DNA from: JAOADN01 sp049323795
GTDB lineage: Bacteria > Pseudomonadota > Alphaproteobacteria > Rhodobacterales > Rhodobacteraceae
Assembly (NCBI GenBank): GCA_049323795.1
Contig: JBMOOH010000050.1
Coordinates: 1-64,000 of the forward strand
Direction of reading: 5' to 3'
DNA: 64,000 bases
The notes beneath the pieces were generated by a model, which was not told the origin of the DNA, did not search any database, and worked only from the letters and a program-made list of their open reading frames with translations. Shown here piece by piece: positions 44,774-52,917 of the stretch. Positions within the stretch are counted from its first letter, which is position 1; the number at the start of each line of letters is the position of its first letter. Made by a program: the position numbers and the translations under genes.

Positions 44774-45615
44774 CGCGACACCCTCAGCATGCGGTCGAGC
44801 AGGATGGCCACCACCACGATGATGAAGCCGCTTTCGAACCCAAGCGCGGTGTTGACCGAGTTGAGCGCACGGACCACCGGCACGCCGAGGCCATTGGCGC
44901 CGACGAGGGCGGCGATGACGACCATCGAGAGCGAGAGCATGATGGTCTGGTTCAGCCCCGCCATGATCTGCGGGAAGGCATAGGGCAGTTCCACCTTCCA
45001 GAGGCGCTGCTTGGGTGTCGCGCCAAAGGCCGTTGCCGCCTCGATCAGCGCTTGCGGTGTGGACGACACGCCGAGATGGGTGAGGCGGATCGGCGCGGGC
45101 AGCACGAAGATCACGGTGGCGATCAGGCCCGGCACCATGCCGAGGCCGAAGAACACGATGGCCGGGATCAGGTAGACGAAGGTCGGCAGGGTCTGCATCA
45201 GGTCGAGGATCGGCACCATGACGCGGTAGAGCCTGGGCCGGTGCGCGGTGGCGATGCCGATCGGCACGCCGAGCCCCATGCAGACGACGCAGGCCGACAG
45301 GATCAGGGTCAGGCTTTCGGTGGTTTCTTTCCAGTAGCCCTGGTTGAGGATGAAGAGGAAGCCGAGCAGGACGAAGAGGCAGACCTTCCAGTCGCGCTGG
45401 AGCAGCCAGGTGATCGCCACGAAGACCGCCACGACGGCCAGCGCGGGCGGCGCCTGGAGAAGCCAGAGGATCCCGTTGATCAGCGCCTCGAGTCCCGTCG
45501 ACACGGCATCGAAGAAGGGTGACGCATTCGCCTTGAGCCAGTCGAAGATGGCCTTGGCAACCTTGCCCACCGGGATCTTCGCATCCCCGTCAAGCCAGTC
45601 CGATATGTTGGCCAT
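44770..45615 (-). CDS. choW: Choline ABC transporter permease
   Basis: The 281-residue inner-membrane permease has about six membrane helices and the binding-protein-dependent transport signature EAATAFGATPKQRLWKVELP facing the ATPase. MQTLPTFVYLIPAIVFFGLG is typical of ProW/ChoW. In the usual choXWV order it follows choX directly; here a hydrolase gene intervenes, and choW starts 53 bp after it. Confidence 0.94.
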   Translation of the reverse strand: MANISDWLDGDAKIPVGKVAKAIFDWLKANASPFFDAVSTGLEALINGILWLLQAPPALAVVAVFVAITWLLQRDWKVCLFVLLGFLFILNQGYWKETTESLTLILSACVVCMGLGVPIGIATAHRPRLYRVMVPILDLMQTLPTFVYLIPAIVFFGLGMVPGLIATVIFVLPAPIRLTHLGVSSTPQALIEAATAFGATPKQRLWKVELPYAFPQIMAGLNQTIMLSLSMVVIAALVGANGLGVPVVRALNSVNTALGFESGFIIVVVAILLDRMLRVSR

Positions 45616-45668
45616 CGCTCTACCGTCCCCCCCCGTTCGGCAGTCCTGTCAGCAGCGCACCCCGCCGG

Positions 45669-46559
45669 TCAGCCGGCGAGGAACGCGTTGATCCTTTCCG
45701 CCACCGTCCGGGGCGTTTCCCAGAACATGTTGTGGCCGAATCCCGGATAGGTCTGGTACTCGGCCCGCGGATAGGCGGCCTTCACGGCCTCCTGGCTGGC
45801 CGCGTCGAACAGGCTGTCCTGGTCGCCCCAGAGGATCAGGGTCGGCTGCGTCACCCGAGGCGCAAGCTTGCCGAGGTCCATGATCGTCAGACTTTCCAGT
45901 ACGCCGGTCCAGGTCTGGCGCGGGGTCGCCGCGCTCTCGGCCCGTTCGCGGTCGATGAAGTCCGCAGGCACGGGGTTGGGGTTCCAGTACCAGTCGCGCA
46001 TGAACTGGCTGTCCGGGTCGATCGGATCGGGCAGGCCCGGCACGTTCGCCCAGAGCCACTCGGTCGGGGCGGCAGGCATCTCGATGGCGGTCGAGATGAG
46101 CACGAGCCGGCGGACCCTGTCGGGCTGAAGCGCGGCAAGCGTGACCGCGGCCAGCGACCCCAGCGAGTGACCGGCCACGTCCGTCCGGGCGATTCCCTTG
46201 GCCTCCATGAAACCCGCGATGTCCCGGGCGAGGCTGTCAGGACCGTAGCAGCAGGCGGGCGCGTCGCTGCCGCCGTGACCGCGCAGGTCGATCGCGATGA
46301 GGCGCCGCGACGGGTCGAGATACGGCGCGAGCAGCGACCACGACCGGCTGTTGTCGGTGTAGCCGTGGACGAGAAGGAGAGGGGCGCCCGCCGGGTCGCC
46401 CATCTCGACATAGGTCATCCTGAGTCCGTCCGGGGTGACCAGGCTCTGGCGGGCCGCGACCCAGCCGTCCTGCGAGGGGACGTCCTGGGCAAGGGCCGGG
46501 GCTGCCGCGAGAAGGACCGCGGCAAGCCCCGCGCCGAGAGCCCGGCGAAGCCCCGTCAT
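45669..46559 (-). CDS. Secreted alpha/beta hydrolase inside the choline transport operon
   Basis: The 296-residue precursor has a Sec signal peptide (residues 1-24, ending PALAQ), so it should act in the periplasm. The mature part is an alpha/beta hydrolase: LLLVHGYTDNSRSW (oxyanion hole), DLRGHGGSD, nucleophile elbow VAGHSLGSL, WGDQDSLF (acid) and GFGHNMFWE (His). The start overlaps the choX stop by four bases, which makes it a true operon member rather than a stray gene. Release of choline from a choline ester or similar precursor before uptake is an attractive inference; the substrate is not known. Confidence 0.85.
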   Translation of the reverse strand: MTGLRRALGAGLAAVLLAAAPALAQDVPSQDGWVAARQSLVTPDGLRMTYVEMGDPAGAPLLLVHGYTDNSRSWSLLAPYLDPSRRLIAIDLRGHGGSDAPACCYGPDSLARDIAGFMEAKGIARTDVAGHSLGSLAAVTLAALQPDRVRRLVLISTAIEMPAAPTEWLWANVPGLPDPIDPDSQFMRDWYWNPNPVPADFIDRERAESAATPRQTWTGVLESLTIMDLGKLAPRVTQPTLILWGDQDSLFDAASQEAVKAAYPRAEYQTYPGFGHNMFWETPRTVAERINAFLAG

Positions 46560-47485
46560 CCGGCGAGGGCCGTTTCGACCGCGGCCACCGCGTCGCCGCC
46601 GTCCTTGGCCGTCACGCCGACGAGCCACGATTTCCAGGTGTCGGGGTTCTTGGCGAGCCAGGCCTTGGCGGCGTCGCGGGGATCGGCCCCGTCGTTCAGG
46701 ATCGCCCCCATGATCTCGTTCTCCATCGTCAGCGTGAAGGCGAGGTTCTGCAGCAGCTTGCCCTGGTTGGGGCATTCACTCACGTAGCCCGCGCGGGTGT
46801 TGGTGGCCACGGTCGCTCCGCCGAAGTTCGGGCCGAAGTATTCGTCGCCGCCGGTCAGGTAGGTCAGCTTGAACTTCGTGTTCATCGGATGGGGCTCCCA
46901 CGCCAGGAACACGATGGGCTTGCCGGCTTCCGTCGCCTTGGCGACTTCGGCGAGCATCCCCTGTTCCGAGCTTTCGACGATCTCGAAGCCGTCGAGGCCG
47001 AACTTGGGCGAGGCGATCACGTCCATCACCAGGCGGTTGCCGTCGTTGCCGGGCTCGATCCCGTAGATCTTGCCGCCCAGCGCCTCCTTCTGGTCCTTGA
47101 TGTTGGTGAAGTCGCTGATGCCGAGCGCGGCGCCCGCTTCGTTGGTGGCGAGCGTGTATTTCGCGCCCTCGAGATTGGTGCGGACCGTGTCCACCGTCTT
47201 GGCGTCGCGGTAGGGCGCGATGTCGGCCTCCATGGTCGGCATCCAGTTCCCGAGGAACACATCCACGTCGCCCTGGGCGAGGCCGGTATAGGTGACAGGG
47301 ACCGACAGGATCTTGGTCTCCGTCTCGTAGCCCAGAGCCTCGAGGATCACGGTCGTCGCAGCGGTGGTGGCGGTGATGTCGGTCCATCCGACATCCGAGA
47401 AGATGATCTTGTCGCACCCCCCGGCAAACGCGGGTGCGGCAGTGGTCGCAAGCACAAGCCCGAGGGCCATCGAGCGCAGCTTCAT
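46556..47485 (-). CDS. choX: Choline ABC transporter substrate-binding protein
   Basis: The 309-residue precursor has a signal peptide cleaved after PAFA (about residue 21). The mature protein is an OpuAC-type binding protein with FSDVGWTDITATTAATTVIL, NWMPTMEADI and FLAWEPHPMN, containing the Trp and Tyr residues that form the cation-pi box for choline in ChoX. It is the first gene of the choX-hydrolase-choW-choV unit and is divergent from betI. Confidence 0.94.
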   Translation of the reverse strand: MKLRSMALGLVLATTAAPAFAGGCDKIIFSDVGWTDITATTAATTVILEALGYETETKILSVPVTYTGLAQGDVDVFLGNWMPTMEADIAPYRDAKTVDTVRTNLEGAKYTLATNEAGAALGISDFTNIKDQKEALGGKIYGIEPGNDGNRLVMDVIASPKFGLDGFEIVESSEQGMLAEVAKATEAGKPIVFLAWEPHPMNTKFKLTYLTGGDEYFGPNFGGATVATNTRAGYVSECPNQGKLLQNLAFTLTMENEIMGAILNDGADPRDAAKAWLAKNPDTWKSWLVGVTAKDGGDAVAAVETALAG

Positions 47486-47608
47486 GTCGTTTCTCCCTGT
47501 TCTGATCCCGCCCGGAACCTCGCACCCGGCGGGAAGGCTTCGCCCCCGAGGCTAGACCAAGCGGGCGCCTCGGGAAAGTGCGGAACCGGGAACCACCTTC
47601 ATCGGTTC

Positions 47609-47629
47609 TTGATTGACGAGTCAATAAAA
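47609..47629. promoter_or_regulatory. BetI operator
   Basis: TTGATTGACGAGTCAATAA contains the perfect palindrome ATTGAC-GA-GTCAAT and fits the known BetI site (TTGATTG-N5-TCAAT) with identical spacing. It lies between choX and betI, where one repressor could silence both units until choline is present. Control is inferred from the match. Confidence 0.75.
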
Positions 47630-47693
47630 ACCGCGCTAGCCACGGTCACGGGATGCGGCCTGCCCGTCGGCGGGCGGTCCGGCGGAGATCAGG

Positions 47694-48287
47694 ATGCCCA
47701 AGCTCGGTATGCAGCCCATCCGGCGCGAGGCGCTTGTAAGGGCGACCATCGCCGAGATCGGCCAGGCCGGATCGCTCGACGTGACGGTGGCGCAGATCGC
47801 GCGCCGGGCCGGCATGTCCTCGGCGCTGGCGCATCACTACTTCGGATCGAAGGACCAGATGTTCCTCGCGGCGATGCGCCACGTCATGTCGATCTACGGG
47901 GCCGAGGTCCGGGGCGCGCTCGCCGCGGCGACGACGGCGCGCGGGCGTGTCGAGGCGATCGTGCGCGCGAACTTCTCGACCGGCAGCTTCCGGCGTGATT
48001 CGGTCGGCGCGTGGCTGAACTTCTACGTTCTCGCCCAGACCAACGACGAGGCGCGGAGGCTCCTCTGGGTCTACCAGGGGCGGCTGCGGTCAAACCTCAC
48101 CCATGCGCTGCGGGAGGTGGTCGGCGGGCGGGCGAGGGCCGTCGCGGATCGGGTCGGGGCGATGATCGACGGCGTCTACATCCGCGAGGCGCTCAGGGGC
48201 GGGATGCCGGACGGAACGAAGGCGGCCCGGGCCGTGCTGGAGCACCTGGCGGCGGAACTCGGAGAGGCGGCGGAGGCGGGGCGATGA
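47694..48287 (+). CDS. betI: Choline-responsive repressor BetI
   Basis: The 197-residue TetR-family protein has an N-terminal HTH (about residues 9-57: [38 protein letters not shown]) and the BetI-type ligand domain with [21 protein letters not shown]. It should repress uptake and oxidation of choline. The stop overlaps the betA start (ATGA). Confidence 0.95.
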   Translation: MPKLGMQPIRREALVRATIAEIGQAGSLDVTVAQIARRAGMSSALAHHYFGSKDQMFLAAMRHVMSIYGAEVRGALAAATTARGRVEAIVRANFSTGSFRRDSVGAWLNFYVLAQTNDEARRLLWVYQGRLRSNLTHALREVVGGRARAVADRVGAMIDGVYIREALRGGMPDGTKAARAVLEHLAAELGEAAEAGR

Positions 48288-49972
48288 GCGGGCGGGTCGG
48301 GGATGCACGGGGCCGGATCACGACCGAGGCCGAGTATGTGATCGTCGGCGCCGGATCGGCCGGGTGCGCCATGGCCTACCGGCTGGCCGAAGCGGGGCGC
48401 GACGTGCTGGTCATCGAGCATGGCGGGACGGATGCCGGGCCGTTCATCCAGATGCCGGGGGCGCTGTCCTATCCGATGAACATGTCGATCTACGACTGGG
48501 GGTTCCGGTCGGACCCCGAGCCGAACCTCGGCGACCGTCGCCTCGCCACCCCGCGCGGCAAGGTCATCGGCGGGTCGTCCAGCATCAACGGCATGGTGTT
48601 CGTCCGCGGTCACGCCCGCGACTTCGACACTTGGGCCGAAGAGGGTGCGTCGGGCTGGGGCTATGCCGACGTGCTGCCCTACTTCCGGCGGATGGAGGCA
48701 TGGCACGGCGGCGAGCCGAACGAGTTCCGGGGGGATTCGGGGCCTGTGCACGTGACACGGGGCCCGAGGAACAACCCGCTCTTCCACGCTTTCGTCGAGG
48801 CGGGGCGGCAGGCGGGCTACGAGGTGACGGACGATTACAACGGGCAGAAGCAGGAAGGCTTCGGCGCGATGGAGTCGACGATCTGGAAGGGGCGGCGCTG
48901 GTCGGCGGCGAACGCCTACCTGAAGCCCGCGATGAAGCGGCCGAACTGCCGGGTGATCCGCGCGCTGGCACGGCGCGTGGTGATCGAGAACGGGCGGGCG
49001 GTCGGGGTCGAGATCACGCGGGGCGGTCAGATCGAGGTGGTCGGCGCGAAGGCCGAGGTGATCCTTGCCGCGTCCTCGATCAACACCCCGAAGATCCTGA
49101 TGCTGTCGGGGATCGGACCCGCCGCGCATCTGCGCGCGCACGGCATCGAGGTGGTTGCGGACCGCCCCGGGGTGGGTGCCAACCTGCAGGATCACCTCGA
49201 GATCTACATGCAGTTCGCCTCGAAGCTGCCGATCACGCTCTACCGGTACTGGAACCTCTGGGGAAAGGCGCTCGTCGGCGCGCAGTGGCTTTTCACCCGG
49301 ACCGGGCTCGGCGCGTCGAACCAGTTCGAGAGCTGTGCCTTCATCAGGTCTGACAGGGGGATCGACTACCCCGACATCCAGTATCACTTCCTGCCGATCG
49401 CGGTGCGCTACGACGGGCGCGCGGTGGCCGAGGGGCACGGGTTCCAGGCGCATGTCGGGCCGATGCGGTCGAAGTCGCGCGGGACGGTCACGCTGAAGTC
49501 GGCCGACCCGCGCGAGGCCCCGGCGATCCGGTTCAACTACATGAGCCATCCCGACGACTGGTCGGAATTCCGCAAGTGCATCCGGCTGACGCGAGAGATT
49601 TTCGGGCAGCCGGCGTTCGATCCCTACGTGAAGCACGAGATCCAGCCGGGCGTCGCAGTGCAGACCGACGACGAGATCGATGCCTTCGTCCGCGCGCATG
49701 CGGAAAGCGCCTATCACCCCTGCGGCACGGCACGGATCGGGCGGAAGGATGACCGGCATGCCGTGGTCGACCCCGAGTGCCGGGTGATCGGCGTCGAGGG
49801 GCTGCGGGTGGCCGACAGTTCGATCTTTCCCACGATCACCAACGGCAACATCAACGCGCCGTCGATCATGGTCGGCGAGAAGGCGTCGGACCACATCCTC
49901 GGCCGGACCCCGCTGCCGCCGTCGAACACCGGGCCGTGGATGAACCCCCGCTGGCGCGAGGCGCAGCGGTAG
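48284..49972 (+). CDS. betA: Choline dehydrogenase
   Basis: This 562-residue GMC flavoenzyme oxidises choline to betaine aldehyde and often on to glycine betaine. It has the FAD-binding [52 protein letters not shown], and the C-terminal [19 protein letters not shown] with the catalytic His. The N-terminus is about 12 residues longer than usual but starts at the coupled ATG. No betB gene lies between betI and betA, although betIBA is the common order. Confidence 0.96.
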   Translation: MSGRVGDARGRITTEAEYVIVGAGSAGCAMAYRLAEAGRDVLVIEHGGTDAGPFIQMPGALSYPMNMSIYDWGFRSDPEPNLGDRRLATPRGKVIGGSSSINGMVFVRGHARDFDTWAEEGASGWGYADVLPYFRRMEAWHGGEPNEFRGDSGPVHVTRGPRNNPLFHAFVEAGRQAGYEVTDDYNGQKQEGFGAMESTIWKGRRWSAANAYLKPAMKRPNCRVIRALARRVVIENGRAVGVEITRGGQIEVVGAKAEVILAASSINTPKILMLSGIGPAAHLRAHGIEVVADRPGVGANLQDHLEIYMQFASKLPITLYRYWNLWGKALVGAQWLFTRTGLGASNQFESCAFIRSDRGIDYPDIQYHFLPIAVRYDGRAVAEGHGFQAHVGPMRSKSRGTVTLKSADPREAPAIRFNYMSHPDDWSEFRKCIRLTREIFGQPAFDPYVKHEIQPGVAVQTDDEIDAFVRAHAESAYHPCGTARIGRKDDRHAVVDPECRVIGVEGLRVADSSIFPTITNGNINAPSIMVGEKASDHILGRTPLPPSNTGPWMNPRWREAQR

Positions 49973-49990
49973 CGTTAACCACGGTTAACG
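49973..49990. promoter_or_regulatory. Palindrome directly after betA
   Basis: CGTTAACC-AC-GGTTAACG begins with the base after the betA stop and precedes the nuclease gene by 42 bp. It contains two TTAAC half-sites like those of CtrA, but with six rather than seven bases between them. It may be an operator of the nuclease gene. Confidence 0.35.
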
Positions 49991-50032
49991 AATGGCTTGC
50001 AGCGGGCGGGCAAGGGGCGGGATACTCGCGCC

Positions 50033-50722
50033 ATGCTGCGCCCGTTCCTGATCCTCTTTGCCCTTCTCCTCGGTTTCGCCGCTTCCGGCGCGACCGGGCA
50101 GACTGTGACCGGCCCGGCCAGGGTCAATGACGGGGACACTCTCTCGATCGCGGGCGAGCGGATCCGGCTTTTCGGCATCGACGCACCGGAACTCGACCAG
50201 TCCTGCGAGCGGCGGAACGCCGGGCGCTGGGCCTGCGGGCGATGGTCGCGGGACCGGCTGGCCGAGATGGTGGCGGGGCGGAATGTCAGCTGCGACGCCC
50301 GCACCCGCGACCGGTACGGGCGGCTCGTCGCGCGCTGCACGGCGGCCGGCCGCGACCTTGCCGCCGCGATGGTGCGGGCGGGCGCGGCCGAGGCGTACCG
50401 CCGCTACGCGACCGACTACGTGGACGAGGAAAAGCAGGCGGCGTTCGACGGGGCCGGAATCTGGCAGGGACGGATGCAGGCGCCGGAAGCCTATCGTGCG
50501 GCAGAGCGGCAGGCGGCGGCTGCGGCGTCCGGGGCGGCGATGGGGGCGGCGGCAGGCGGCGGCTGCACGATCAAGGGCAACGTGTCGCAGTCGGGCCGGA
50601 TCTATCACCTGCCCGGCCAGGAGAACTACGACGACACCCGGATCGACACCTCGCGCGGCGAGCGATGGTTCTGCTCCGAGGCCGAGGCGGTGGCGGCGGG
50701 GTGGCGGCGGGCACGCCGCTAG
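50033..50722 (+). CDS. Secreted thermonuclease-like protein with sunset-type C-terminus
   Basis: The 229-residue precursor has a signal peptide (about residues 1-22). An SNase domain follows with RIRLFGIDAPELDQSC, the catalytic arginine and glutamate region and RDRYGRLVARC. After an Ala-rich linker (about residues 160-180) a small domain with CTIKGNVSQSGRIYHLPGQ and ERWFCSEAEAVAAGWR matches the sunset domain often joined to secreted nucleases. It should degrade nucleic acid outside the cytoplasm. Confidence 0.88.
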   Translation: MLRPFLILFALLLGFAASGATGQTVTGPARVNDGDTLSIAGERIRLFGIDAPELDQSCERRNAGRWACGRWSRDRLAEMVAGRNVSCDARTRDRYGRLVARCTAAGRDLAAAMVRAGAAEAYRRYATDYVDEEKQAAFDGAGIWQGRMQAPEAYRAAERQAAAAASGAAMGAAAGGGCTIKGNVSQSGRIYHLPGQENYDDTRIDTSRGERWFCSEAEAVAAGWRRARR

Positions 50723-50746
50723 TCCGCAGAGGGGATGCGAGGGGCG

Positions 50747-51301
50747 ATGACGCAAGACGATAACGGACTCCTGCGGCGGGTCGGACGCCTGAAGGGGGAC
50801 CTGAGCGAATACGAGCGGACGGTGCTCGAACGGATCGCGGCGCGGGCGGCGATCTCGCGCAACATCGATGCCACGCGGGCCGAGGGGCTGACCTTCGGCG
50901 AGCGGGTTGCGGACAAGGTGGCCTCCTTCGGCGGGTCGTGGACGTTCATCTTCATCTTTGCGGGCCTCATCCTCGCCTGGGTGTTCCTGAACGTCGCGAT
51001 TCTCTCCGCGCCGCCCGATCCGTTCCCGTTCATCCTGCTGAACCTGATCCTGTCGATGGTCGCGGCGGTGCAGGCGCCCGTGATCATGATGTCGCAGAAC
51101 CGCCTGTCTGCGAACGACCGGCTGACGATGACCCACGACTACGAGGTGAACCTGAAGGCCGAACTCGAGATCATGAGCCTGCATGACAAGGTGGATGACA
51201 TGCGGGCCCGGCAGTTGCAGGAGCATTTCGACAGGATCGAGGCCCGGATGCAGGCGCTCGAAGCGGCGATTGCGAGGATCGGGGGCGCTGCGCGGGGATG
51301 A
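50747..51301 (+). CDS. DUF1003 membrane protein
   Basis: The 184-residue protein has two membrane helices (about residues 65-110, SWTFIFIFAGLILAWVF and FILLNLILSMVAAVQAPVI) followed by SQNRLSANDRLTMTHDYEVN, the DUF1003 signature, and a C-terminal coiled coil that probably makes oligomers. Function unknown. ATG at 50747 follows GAGGGGCG. Confidence 0.9.
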   Translation: MTQDDNGLLRRVGRLKGDLSEYERTVLERIAARAAISRNIDATRAEGLTFGERVADKVASFGGSWTFIFIFAGLILAWVFLNVAILSAPPDPFPFILLNLILSMVAAVQAPVIMMSQNRLSANDRLTMTHDYEVNLKAELEIMSLHDKVDDMRARQLQEHFDRIEARMQALEAAIARIGGAARG

Positions 51302-51405
51302 CCCCGGTGCGCGACGCTTTCGGAAGGGCCGAGGTCGCGTCCCGGACTTGCCGCGCCGCCGCCGATGCCGTCATCTGGTGACGAACCCACGGGGAGGATC
51401 ACGAC

Positions 51406-52320
51406 ATGCCGCTCGCCATGAGTCGCGAGGTTTTCATCACCTGCGCCGTAACCGGATCGGGCGGCACGCAGGACCGGAGTCCGCATGTGCCGCGCAGCCC
51501 GAAGGAGATCGCCGACAGCGCCATCGCGGCGGCCAGGGCGGGTGCGGCGATCGTCCACTGCCACGTGCGCGACCCCGAGACCGGCAAGCCGAGCCGCAAG
51601 CTCGAATACTACCGCGAGGTGACCGAGCGCATCCGCGACGCCGAGGTGGACGTGGTCCTGAACCTCACGGCCGGGATGGGGGGCGACATGCTCTTCGACG
51701 GGACCGAGGCGATGAACCGCATGAGCCAGAAGTCCGACATGGCAGGCGCGACCGAGCGCGTCGCCCACGTGGTCGAGTGCCGGCCCGAGATCTGCACGCT
51801 CGACTGCGGGACGATGAACTTCAACGAGGCCGACTACGTGATGGTCAACACGCCCGGCCTGCTGCGCGACATGGCGTCCCGGATGGTCAAGTCGGGCGCG
51901 CTGATCGAGATCGAGGCCTTCGACACCGGGCACCTCTGGCTGGCGAGCCAGCTTGCGAGCGAGGGGATCATACCGCAGCCTGCGCTCGTCCAGCTCTGCA
52001 TGGGTGTTCCGTGGGGCGCGCCCGACGACCTCAACACCTTCATGGCGATGGTGAACAACGTGCCGAAGGGCTGGCACTACAGCGCGTTTTCGCTCGGCCG
52101 GAACCAGATGGCCTATGTCGCCGCAGCGGTGCTGGCGGGCGGCAACGTGCGCGTCGGGCTCGAGGACAACCTCTGGCTCGGCAAGGGCGTCCTTGCCCGG
52201 AACGACCAGCTTGTCGACCGTGCGGTCGGGATCATCGAGCGCATGGGTGCGCGGGTGATGACGCCGGCCGAGGTGCGCACGAAGCTTGGCCTGACCAAGC
52301 GCGCGCCGGTCGCGGCATGA
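51406..52320 (+). CDS. BKACE-family 3-dehydrocarnitine cleavage enzyme
   Basis: The 304-residue TIM-barrel zinc enzyme belongs to the beta-keto acid cleavage family: ITCAVTGSGGTQDRSPHVP, GAAIVHCHVRDPETGKPSRK (metal His pair), LNLTAGMGGDM and VRVGLEDNLWLGKG. With acetyl-CoA such enzymes split 3-dehydrocarnitine into betainyl-CoA and acetoacetate. The carnitine dehydrogenase gene two steps downstream supports this substrate over the lysine-fermentation one. ATG at 51406 follows GGGGAGGAT. Confidence 0.9.
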   Translation: MPLAMSREVFITCAVTGSGGTQDRSPHVPRSPKEIADSAIAAARAGAAIVHCHVRDPETGKPSRKLEYYREVTERIRDAEVDVVLNLTAGMGGDMLFDGTEAMNRMSQKSDMAGATERVAHVVECRPEICTLDCGTMNFNEADYVMVNTPGLLRDMASRMVKSGALIEIEAFDTGHLWLASQLASEGIIPQPALVQLCMGVPWGAPDDLNTFMAMVNNVPKGWHYSAFSLGRNQMAYVAAAVLAGGNVRVGLEDNLWLGKGVLARNDQLVDRAVGIIERMGARVMTPAEVRTKLGLTKRAPVAA

Positions 52321-52390
52321 GGCCCGGCCCGTTCCGCCCCCCGGTCCGCCGTAGCGAGACGTTCGGCAAGGCCGGAGCCCCGGGCATGCC

Positions 52391-52900
52391 ATGCGTCGGC
52401 TGAGCCGTCTCGCGGTGCTGGCGCCGATCGTGATCGCCGCCTGTGCCCCGCCCCCGGCGGCGGGGTTCCGGAACCCCGCCGCAACGATCGCCTCGGCTGC
52501 GCTCTTCGATGCCGCGCGGTTCGCGGATGTCTGGCAGGTGGTCGCCGCCTACGGGGCCGAGGCGGGCTGCGGCCCTCTGTCGGAGAGGTGGATGCCGGCC
52601 GGTCCGGGCCGGTTCCGCGTGACCGGTCTCGCCTGCGGCCCGCGAGGACCGCGTGTCTTCGCCGCCGATGCGAGGGTCGTCGGGCCGGGGCGGATCGCGC
52701 GCGACGGACCGGGCGGGACGCAGGCGCTGTGGGTGCTGTGGGCGGACGCCGACTACCGGATCGCGGTGATCGGCACCCCGGACGGCCGGTTCGGCCGCAT
52801 CCTGGCACGGCGCGCCGACCCGCCCTCCGACCTCGTCGCGGCAGCGCGCGAGGTTCTGGAATTCAACGGCTACGACCTGGCCGGATTGCGGATGATCTGA
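52391..52900 (+). CDS. Lipocalin-like lipoprotein in the carnitine operon
   Basis: The 169-residue precursor has a lipoprotein signal with IAAC at about residue 18. The rest resembles bacterial lipocalins (Blc): the FADVWQVVAAYG segment stands for the GxW motif, and ALWVLWADADYRIAVIGTPD and GRFGRILARR match the final barrel strands. Lipocalins bind small hydrophobic or quaternary molecules. Its stop shares one base with an upstream ATG of the dehydrogenase gene, so it is part of the operon. A carnitine-related ligand is only inferred. Confidence 0.75.
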   Translation: MRRLSRLAVLAPIVIAACAPPPAAGFRNPAATIASAALFDAARFADVWQVVAAYGAEAGCGPLSERWMPAGPGRFRVTGLACGPRGPRVFAADARVVGPGRIARDGPGGTQALWVLWADADYRIAVIGTPDGRFGRILARRADPPSDLVAAAREVLEFNGYDLAGLRMI

Positions 52901-52917
52901 TGAAGGAGAGAGAGGAC

